DNA of 5,551 bases from Bifidobacterium breve (GTDB lineage Bacteria; Actinomycetota; Actinomycetes; Nanopelagicales; Nanopelagicaceae), in assembly GCA_945866155.1 (NCBI GenBank), contig CAMBGL010000083.1, forward strand, positions 1-5,551, read 5' to 3'. The position numbers were made by a program, and so were the translations under genes. The number at the start of each line of letters is the position of its first letter. The first letter of the stretch is position 1. The notes beneath the pieces were generated by a model. It was not told where the DNA came from. It saw only the letters and a list, made by a program, of their open reading frames with translations, and made no database searches. Positions 1 to 4,709 of this stretch are shown here, piece after piece.

Positions 1-5
1 AGATT

Positions 6-728
6 ATGGGCATGAGCGATGAGCAACACTCAGTAGCGTTAGTAACTGGTGGTAACAGAGGAATAGGTCTAGCAATCGCTCAGGCGCTACAAAAAAATGG
101 TCATGACGTCGTTATCACCTATCGCTCTGGAACCCCACCTTCAGGTTTCAAAAGCGTAATCATGGATGTGACTTCGACCGAAAGTGTCGATGCTGGATTC
201 GATGATATTGAAAGCAAATGGGGGATCCCAGAAATTGTCGTTGCAAATGCTGGCATTACAAAAGATGGTTTAGTTTTGAGAATGAGTGATGAGGATTTCG
301 AAAGCGTCATTGATGCAAATCTCACTGGATCTTTTAGGGTTGCTCGTCGTGCAACAAAGGGTTTACTCAAACTCAAGCGTGGGCGACTTATCTTTATTGG
401 ATCAGTAGTCGGAGGAGTTGGTGCACCTGGTCAAGTTAATTACTCGTCGAGTAAGGCTGGTCTTCTTGGCATGGCTCGCTCTTTTGCTCGCGAATTAGGC
501 AGCCGTGGGATTACTTCAAATGTTATTGCTCCCGGCTTTGTAGAAACCGATATGACATCAGCGCTAGATGAAAAACGTAGAGCAGATATTGCAGGCTCTG
601 TACCGCTAGGAAGATTTTCAACAGCAGAAGAAATTGGCGATGTCGTATCCTTCATTGCTTCACCACAAGCGGGCTACATCACGGGTGCGCTAATACCCGT
701 TGATGGCGGATTAGGAATGGGACACTAA
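6..728 (+). CDS. fabG: 3-oxoacyl-ACP reductase FabG (MabA-like SDR)
   Basis: This cytosolic enzyme reduces 3-oxoacyl-ACP to 3-hydroxyacyl-ACP with NADPH, the first reduction of each type II fatty acid elongation cycle. It is a 240-residue classical short-chain dehydrogenase. Visible motifs are the cofactor loop TGGNRGIG (14-21), D53, NAG (81-83), the catalytic tetrad N105, S133, Y146 and K150, and PG (176-177). R18 and R40 fall where MabA has Arg residues contacting the NADPH phosphate (family knowledge). The C-terminus PVDGGLGMGH closely matches mycobacterial MabA. V138 stands where MabA has the pocket residue Trp145 as I recall it. The start is uncertain: ATG at 6 and ATG at 12 are both in frame, no in-frame stop is visible upstream, and the window begins too close to judge an RBS. 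About 12 residues precede the first strand's TGG motif, so the gene is probably complete. fabI follows after 2 nt, so the pair is surely one operon. Confidence 0.95.
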   Translation: MGMSDEQHSVALVTGGNRGIGLAIAQALQKNGHDVVITYRSGTPPSGFKSVIMDVTSTESVDAGFDDIESKWGIPEIVVANAGITKDGLVLRMSDEDFESVIDANLTGSFRVARRATKGLLKLKRGRLIFIGSVVGGVGAPGQVNYSSSKAGLLGMARSFARELGSRGITSNVIAPGFVETDMTSALDEKRRADIAGSVPLGRFSTAEEIGDVVSFIASPQAGYITGALIPVDGGLGMGH

Positions 729-730
729 AA

Positions 731-1498
731 ATGGGAATCCTCCAGGGAAAGAGAATTTTGGTCACTGGTGTTCTCACCGATGCCTCTATTGCATTTCACA
801 TTGCGCGTCTTGCGCAAGAAGAAGGTGCAACAGTGGTCCTTAGTTCATATGGACGAGTTCACCGCCTGACAGAGCGAATTGCTGGACGCCTTCCGCAGCC
901 TGCTCCTGTTATCCAATTAGATGTTACGAACGAAGAAGATTTAGCAGCGCTTCCAGATCGTGTACGCGAACATGTTGATGGCTTAGACGGTGTAGTTCAT
1001 TCAATTGGCTTTGCGCCCGAAACAGCACTGGGTGGAAATTTCCTCAACACTGCGTGGGAAGATGTCGCAGTTGCACTTCAAGTTTCAGCCTTTTCGCTCA
1101 AATCTTTAACAATGGCAGCTCGTCCACTTTTCAAGGGCGGCGGTTCAGTAGTCGGCCTTGATTTTGATGCACAAGTTGCTTGGCCAAAATACGACTGGAT
1201 GGGAGTTGCAAAAGCAGCTTTGGAATCAACATCTCGTTATCTAGCACGCGACCTCGGTCCAGAAAATATTCGAGTCAATCTCGTTGCAGCAGGTCCCATT
1301 CGCACAATGGCTGCGAAATCAATTCCAGGTTTTGATGAGTTTGAAAAAGTTTGGAATGAACGCTCACCACTTTCATGGGACACCACTGATCCAGTTCCCG
1401 CGGCACAAGCAGTTATTGCACTGCTCTCTGATTGGTTTCCCAAGACGACGGCAGAGATCATTCATGTCGATGGCGGCCTCCATGCGATGGGTGCATAG
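731..1498 (+). CDS. fabI: Enoyl-ACP reductase FabI (InhA-like)
   Basis: This enzyme reduces trans-2-enoyl-ACP to acyl-ACP with NADH, the last step of each fatty acid elongation cycle. In mycobacteria the orthologue InhA is the isoniazid target. The 255-residue protein has the divergent FabI-type nucleotide motif GVLTDASIA (13-21), D64, SIGF (91-94), and the catalytic set F145, Y154 and K161, aligning with InhA F149, Y158 and K165. It also has the AAGPIRT segment (186-192) and a C-terminal HVDGG. S91 matches InhA Ser94. The substrate loop between GPIRT and the following W is about 10 residues shorter than in InhA, which largely explains the shorter protein (InhA is 269 residues) and suggests ordinary chain-length substrates. 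The ATG lies 2 nt after the fabG stop. GGGA at 719-722, inside the fabG end, is the likely ribosome site, so translation is probably coupled. No clear terminator follows the TAG directly. Confidence 0.95.
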   Translation: MGILQGKRILVTGVLTDASIAFHIARLAQEEGATVVLSSYGRVHRLTERIAGRLPQPAPVIQLDVTNEEDLAALPDRVREHVDGLDGVVHSIGFAPETALGGNFLNTAWEDVAVALQVSAFSLKSLTMAARPLFKGGGSVVGLDFDAQVAWPKYDWMGVAKAALESTSRYLARDLGPENIRVNLVAAGPIRTMAAKSIPGFDEFEKVWNERSPLSWDTTDPVPAAQAVIALLSDWFPKTTAEIIHVDGGLHAMGA

Positions 1499-1619
1499 GC
1501 GCGAATTTCTCTATTTGGGCCTGCTCGGGTAATCTTTGCTCCAGACCAGTGGCTCCGGCTGCTGCAAGAGGAGTTACCGCTCCCACCTTCTTCGCTTCTA
1601 GCGATTTGGTTCGTCGGGT

Positions 1620-1679
1620 ATGACTAAAGGATTGAATCCTTTTTCTAGCCCTTGCGGTTGCGATTTTTGTAGCGCTTGA
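1620..1679 (+). CDS. Possible short upstream ORF (19 codons)
   Basis: ATG at 1620 opens a 19-codon frame ending at TGA 1677-1679, 38 nt before the infC start. The peptide would be MTKGLNPFSSPCGCDFCSA. It contains three Cys codons within six (TGC GGT TGC GAT TTT TGT), and a ribosome reading it would cover the AT-rich hairpin at 1626-1642. Against it: the only purine run before the ATG is GGG, one base away, so the ribosome site is poor, and a frame of this length occurs easily by chance. It could be a leader peptide or nothing. Confidence 0.15.
   Translation: MTKGLNPFSSPCGCDFCSA
1626..1646 (+). terminator. AT-rich hairpin with short T run (weak terminator or attenuator)
   Basis: AAAGGAT (1626-1632) pairs with ATCCTTT (1636-1642) around the triloop TGA, giving a 7-bp stem. 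TT, C and T follow, so the U-tract is short and partly inside the stem (TTTTT 1640-1644). It lies 128 nt after the fabI stop and 75 nt before infC. The stem has only two G-C pairs, so as an intrinsic terminator it would be weak. It might end fab transcripts partially, attenuate infC, or be fortuitous. Confidence 0.3.
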
Positions 1680-1706
1680 TTCACTAGAAGCGTTCGACAC
1701 AACCAT

Positions 1707-1712
1707 AAGGAG
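1707..1712 (+). promoter_or_regulatory. Shine-Dalgarno site that fixes the infC AUC start
   Basis: AAGGAG lies 5 nt (CACAA) upstream of ATC 1718-1720. It is a near-perfect match to the anti-SD with standard spacing, while no ATG, GTG or TTG occurs nearby in the infC frame. An in-frame TAA at 1706-1708 overlaps the motif, so the reading frame cannot begin further upstream. Together these place initiation at the AUC. Confidence 0.85.
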
Positions 1713-1717
1713 CACAA

Positions 1718-2302
1718 ATCACAACAGAACCGCGCATCAACGATCGAATTCGTACACCTCAAATTCGTCTCATCGGTTACACCGGAGAACAAGTTGGAGT
1801 TGTAGATATCGATACAGCGTTAAAGATGGCAGATGAAGTTGGTCTCGACTTAGTTGAGATTGCACCAGATGCTAATCCGCCCGTATGCAAGATCATGGAC
1901 TTCGGAAAATATAAGTACGAAGTTGCACAGAAGGCACGGGAAGCGCGACAGAACCAGACCCACATTGTGGTGAAGGAAGTGCGATTGACACCAAAGATTG
2001 AAACTCACGACTATGAGACCAAACGTGCTCAAGTAGAAAAGTTTCTCAAAGGTGGCGACAAGGTGAAAGTTACGATGAAGTTTCGTGGAAGAGAACAAAC
2101 GCGTCCTGAGTTGGGTTACAAAATGTTGCAACGTCTTGCAGAAGATGTTGCAGAAGTGGCCTTCATTGAATTCGCCCCAAAGCAAGAGGGACGAAACATG
2201 ACGATGGTCCTGGGTCCAACGAAGAAGAAGACAGAAGCAGTTGCAGAACAGAAAGCCGCACGCAAAGCGAAAGCCGAAGCTGCAGCTGAGACAACCGAGT
2301 AA
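1718..2302 (+). CDS. infC: Translation initiation factor IF-3 (AUC start)
   Basis: IF3 binds the 30S subunit, keeps it apart from 50S, and checks start codon and initiator tRNA pairing. From ATC 1718 the product is 194 residues. The N-domain starts at once with EPRINDRIRTPQIRLIG (4-20) and ends with the IF3 signature KIMDFGKYKYE (58-68). A charged linker (about 69-85) follows. The C-domain includes KVKVTMKFRGRE (115-126), RPELG (129-133) and GRNMTMVLGP (158-167). A Lys/Ala/Glu-rich tail (168-194) resembles actinobacterial IF3. The start choice rests on an AAGGAG site 5 nt upstream, a stop 3 codons further up, and conserved residues from codon 4 onward. The first canonical start, ATG 1826, would delete most of the N-domain. 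E. coli infC uses AUU, through which IF3 represses its own synthesis, and I recall AUC starts in Streptomyces. Similar autoregulation here is inference. rpmI begins 11 nt after the stop. Confidence 0.93.
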   Translation: MTTEPRINDRIRTPQIRLIGYTGEQVGVVDIDTALKMADEVGLDLVEIAPDANPPVCKIMDFGKYKYEVAQKAREARQNQTHIVVKEVRLTPKIETHDYETKRAQVEKFLKGGDKVKVTMKFRGREQTRPELGYKMLQRLAEDVAEVAFIEFAPKQEGRNMTMVLGPTKKKTEAVAEQKAARKAKAEAAAETTE

Positions 2303-2313
2303 GGGAGCATGTA

Positions 2314-2511
2314 ATGCCAAAGATGAAGACACACAGTGGTGCGAAGAAGACCTTCCGCGTCACAGGTACAGGAAAGATCATGCACGAGCGCGCTGGTAAG
2401 CGCCACCTTCTCGAGCGCAAATCCTCACGACAGACACGTCGCTTGAGTACAGAGACTTCAGCAAAAGCAACCGTAACAGTGACAGCCAAGCGCATGCTTG
2501 GTTTGAAATAA
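2314..2511 (+). CDS. rpmI: 50S ribosomal protein L35
   Basis: This small basic protein of the large ribosomal subunit has 65 residues, the usual length. The N-terminus MPKMKTHSGAKKTFRVTGTG is the diagnostic bL35 opening, followed by KRHLLERKSSRQTRRL and a C-terminal AKRMLGLK. GGGAG at 2303-2307, directly after the infC stop, is the ribosome site, 6 nt from the ATG. An overlapping ATG-TAA at 2309-2314 sits just before the true start but is too close to the SD to be used. Position between infC and rplT is the standard order in bacteria. Confidence 0.97.
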   Translation: MPKMKTHSGAKKTFRVTGTGKIMHERAGKRHLLERKSSRQTRRLSTETSAKATVTVTAKRMLGLK

Positions 2512-2524
2512 GGAGCGTGACTAA

Positions 2525-2887
2525 ATGGCAAGAGTAAAACGTGGAGTTCACGCAGCAAAGAAGCGCCGCACAACTCTCGAGCGCGCAAGTGGATATCGTG
2601 GACAACGTTCACGTCTTTTCACAAAGGCGAAAGAGCAAGTTACGCACTCAATGGTTTATGCATTCAATGACCGCAAAGATAAGAAAGGCGATTTCCGTCG
2701 TCTGTGGATTCAACGCATCAATGCTGAATGCCGCGCCAATGGACTTACATACAACCGCTTCATCCAAGGCCTAAAGGCTGCAGGAGTTGAAGTTGATCGT
2801 CGTGTACTTTCAGAGCTAGCAACAAATGAGCCAGCAACATTCAAGACACTAGTTGATGTTGCTCGCAAAAGCTTGATCTCTGCTTAA
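2525..2887 (+). CDS. rplT: 50S ribosomal protein L20
   Basis: L20 binds 23S rRNA and is needed early in 50S assembly. In E. coli and Bacillus it also represses its own operon by binding mRNA. The 120-residue protein has the long basic N-terminal extension (1-60, starting MARVKRGVHAAKKRRT, with ASGYRGQRSRLFTKAKEQV at 21-39) and the globular C-domain with LWIQRINAECRANGLTY and LSELA. The start is set by AAGGAG (2510-2515), which overlaps the rpmI stop, 9 nt before the ATG. The gene ends with tandem in-frame stops TAA TAG (2885-2890). Whether L20 controls the operon through the 1499-1717 leader cannot be told from the sequence. Confidence 0.97.
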   Translation: MARVKRGVHAAKKRRTTLERASGYRGQRSRLFTKAKEQVTHSMVYAFNDRKDKKGDFRRLWIQRINAECRANGLTYNRFIQGLKAAGVEVDRRVLSELATNEPATFKTLVDVARKSLISA

Positions 2888-2896
2888 TAGGCACCA

Positions 2897-3691
2897 ATGA
2901 TTGAGAGCCTTCATTCGCCACATATTGCGCGAGTGAAGGCTCTGATTGGTTCTAGGGGTGTAAAAGAGAGACGGAATGCAGCTCTTTTTGTCGCTGAAGG
3001 AATTCAGAGCGTTCGCGAAGCAATTACATTTCGCAACGAAATTTCAATCGATACTCTTTATCTCACAAGCAATGGACGCAACCGTCTAGAGGATTCACTA
3101 AATATATCTGACATCAATACTGTTGATGTGAGCGATGAAGTAATGGCTGCGATATCAGAGACGATTACGCCACAAGGAATTCTTGCGATTTGCTCAATCC
3201 CAGAGCGCGCTATTTCCCAATTACAACTACGCGGAAAGAGCAGAATCATTTATTTGTCAGAGATTCAAGATCCTGGCAACGCAGGAACAATCATTCGATC
3301 TGCCGATGCAATGGGAATGAGTGCCATTGTCACTTCGCCGGGAAGTGTCGATCTGTTTTCCCCGAAAGTTGTGCGATCAACTGCTGGATCGTTGTGGCAT
3401 ATACCTGTTTTTGAAGGTGTCTCATTGGATGAATTAGTTGCTACCTTTCCAAATACTCAAATGTTTACATTGGGATCAAAGGGTTCGACCACACTTCCAG
3501 AGTTAAAAATAGATAGTGATTGCATTGCAATTTTTGGTAATGAAGCACGAGGCATTGCAACGCCACAGAATCTTGTGCAGGTGAGCATTCCTATGCCTGG
3601 AAATGCCGAGAGCCTCAATCTCTCTGCTGCGGCATCGATTGTTATGTATCACCTTTCAAATATCCCGACCTCTGCTAACTCGTCGCGATAG
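2897..3691 (+). CDS. TrmH/SpoU family RNA 2'-O-methyltransferase
   Basis: This is an AdoMet-dependent methyltransferase of the SPOUT (knotted) superfamily that methylates a ribose 2'-OH in rRNA or tRNA. The 264-residue protein has an N-terminal substrate-binding domain (about 1-100, with AEGIQSVREA at 33-42), then the three SpoU motifs. Motif 1 is QDPGNAGTIIRSADAMGM (124-141, with N128 and the likely catalytic R134). Motif 2 is IFGNEARGI (212-220). Motif 3 is IPMPGNAESLNLSAAASI (231-248, with S239 and N241). Length and layout suit the group annotated as TsnR or RlmB-like. The M. tuberculosis gene in this position (between rplT and pheS) is called tsnR as I recall. The target nucleotide cannot be read from the sequence, so no symbol is given. 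ATG 2897 lies 9 nt after the rplT stop with only a weak purine stretch (TAGG 2888-2891), suggesting coupled translation. Confidence 0.92.
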   Translation: MIESLHSPHIARVKALIGSRGVKERRNAALFVAEGIQSVREAITFRNEISIDTLYLTSNGRNRLEDSLNISDINTVDVSDEVMAAISETITPQGILAICSIPERAISQLQLRGKSRIIYLSEIQDPGNAGTIIRSADAMGMSAIVTSPGSVDLFSPKVVRSTAGSLWHIPVFEGVSLDELVATFPNTQMFTLGSKGSTTLPELKIDSDCIAIFGNEARGIATPQNLVQVSIPMPGNAESLNLSAAASIVMYHLSNIPTSANSSR

Positions 3692-3701
3692 AGTTCGCGT
3701 T

Positions 3702-4709
3702 ATGGATTCAAAGGAAGTAGCTGGCTGGGTAAAAGATGCTCAAGCCGCCTTTCTCCTCGCGACCGACCTTGATGAACTCAAGAGTGCACGCCTGGCGCAT
3801 ATGGGGGATAAGGCTCCTATCTCTTTAGCAAGTAGATCACTTGGCTCGCTTTCACCAGATGAGAAAGCATCATTTGGAAAAGTAATCGGAGATGCGAAGG
3901 CGCAGATTGCAAGCGCACTGGATAGTGCCACAAAGAAATTGGAAAACATAAGAGATCAAAAAGTATTACTCGAAGAAGTTGTAGATATAACGCTTCCCGC
4001 CAGTCGTATGCATCGTGGCGGGCTGCACCCAATCACAATTATCAGGAATGAAATTTCAGATTTCTTTATTGAGCAAGGTTTTTCAGTTGCAGAGGGTCCA
4101 GAGATGGAATCAGGATGGCTCAACTTTGATGCTCTCAACATTCCAGCAGATCACCCAGCGCGTACTATGCAGGACACATTCTTTATCGAACCACTCGAGT
4201 CAGGAATGGTTCTGCGTACTCAAACTTCACCTGTGCAAATTCGAACAATGTTGACCCAAGAACCTCCTATCTACATCATCTCTCCCGGAAGAACTTTCCG
4301 CGCTGACGAACTCGATGCAACTCATAGTCCTGTATTTCATCAAGTAGAAGGCCTTGTCGTTGATCGCGGAATTACAATGGCTCACCTCAAAGGCACTCTT
4401 GATAACTTTGCACAGCACATGTTCGGTGCAGATGTAACAACTCGACTTCGACCCTCGTTTTTTCCTTTCACTGAACCAAGTGCAGAAGTTGATATCTTCT
4501 TCAACGGTCGCTGGATTGAATGGGGCGGTTGCGGAATGGTCAATCCGAAGGTTCTCCAGACTTGTGGAATTGATACAGATATCTTCACAGGTTTTGCATT
4601 TGGAATGGGATTAGAACGTACTTTGATGGTTCGTCATGGAATTACTGACATGCATGACATCGTTGAAGGAGATTTACGTTTCACTCGACAGTTCGGAATG
4701 GGCTTGTAA
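3702..4709 (+). CDS. pheS: Phenylalanine-tRNA ligase alpha subunit
   Basis: This is the catalytic subunit of the cytosolic alpha2beta2 PheRS, which charges tRNA-Phe with phenylalanine using ATP. The product is 335 residues, normal for bacterial PheS. Residues 1-85 form the N-terminal helical (coiled-coil) arm. The class II catalytic core shows HPI (109-111), DALNIPADHPAR (143-154), TQTSPVQIRT (173-182), the motif 2 region GRTFRADELDATHSPVFHQ (196-214), FFPFTEPSAEVD (253-264) and motif 3 GFAFGMGLERTL (297-308). A299 aligns with E. coli Ala294, which lines the Phe pocket. I chose ATG 3702 because the frame could open at ATG 3603, but that adds 33 residues lying inside the methyltransferase gene and lacking PheS similarity. 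From 3702 the N-terminus MDSKEVAGWVKDA fits the family, and the gap to the upstream stop is 10 nt. The ribosome site is weak (TAGAG 3689-3693), again suggesting coupling. Confidence 0.95.
   Translation: MDSKEVAGWVKDAQAAFLLATDLDELKSARLAHMGDKAPISLASRSLGSLSPDEKASFGKVIGDAKAQIASALDSATKKLENIRDQKVLLEEVVDITLPASRMHRGGLHPITIIRNEISDFFIEQGFSVAEGPEMESGWLNFDALNIPADHPARTMQDTFFIEPLESGMVLRTQTSPVQIRTMLTQEPPIYIISPGRTFRADELDATHSPVFHQVEGLVVDRGITMAHLKGTLDNFAQHMFGADVTTRLRPSFFPFTEPSAEVDIFFNGRWIEWGGCGMVNPKVLQTCGIDTDIFTGFAFGMGLERTLMVRHGITDMHDIVEGDLRFTRQFGMGL

Larger units (their letters stand above)
1593..1692 (+). repeat. Long-range inverted repeat in infC leader
   Basis: CGCTTCTAG (1593-1601) is a perfect reverse complement of CTAGAAGCG (1684-1692). 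After one C/A mismatch (1602/1683) two further pairs follow (GA 1603-1604 with TC 1681-1682). The arms enclose the AT-rich hairpin at 1626-1642. The right arm can instead pair locally: AGCGCTT (1671-1677) with AAGCGTT (1688-1694) gives 7 pairs including one G-U, with a 10-nt loop. The two pairings exclude each other. A 9-nt perfect match within about 100 nt is uncommon by chance but not decisive. Confidence 0.4.
1499..1717 (+). promoter_or_regulatory. Candidate structured 5' leader of infC operon
   Basis: This 219-nt stretch separates fabI from infC and is the only long spacer in a window where other gaps are 13 nt or less. It contains an AT-rich hairpin (1626-1642), a long-range inverted repeat (1593-1604 with 1681-1692), a competing local stem (1671-1677 with 1688-1694), smaller GC-rich pairings such as GGAG (1570-1573) with CTCC (1580-1583), a possible 19-codon ORF, and the infC ribosome site. 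No -35/-10 pair with good sequence and spacing was found; TAATCT (1530-1535) fits a loose TANNNT -10 but lacks a matching -35. Whether infC is read through from fabI or has its own promoter cannot be decided here. In E. coli and Bacillus this operon is controlled by L20 or IF3 acting on the mRNA. A regulatory role here is inference from length, position and pairing potential. Confidence 0.4.

Noticed and set aside
1284..1532. Plus-strand alternative frame of 82 codons across the fabI end.
   Set aside because: It is out of frame with the conserved FabI C-terminus, with His/Gln-rich composition and no motif.
1530..1535. TAATCT as a -10 promoter element for infC.
   Set aside because: It fits TANNNT, but no TTGNNN-like -35 is found 16-18 nt upstream, and such hexamers are frequent in this base composition.
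1826..2302. IF3 starting at ATG 1826.
   Set aside because: This drops 36 residues that clearly match the IF3 N-domain (INDRIRTPQIRLIG and following), and no good SD precedes 1826; the AUC at 1718 has one.
1850..2332. Minus-strand open frame of 160 codons.
   Set aside because: It is the antisense shadow of infC: Leu/Cys/Phe-rich low-sense sequence with no recognisable domain, lying opposite a conserved gene.
2163..2612. Minus-strand open frame of 149 codons.
   Set aside because: It runs opposite infC, rpmI and rplT; its openness comes from the Arg/Lys codon use of the ribosomal protein genes, and it has no recognisable family.
3603..3701. In-frame 33-residue N-terminal extension of pheS from ATG 3603.
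   Set aside because: It lies wholly inside the end of the methyltransferase gene over its conserved motif 3, lacks resemblance to PheS, and ATG 3702 gives the normal family length.
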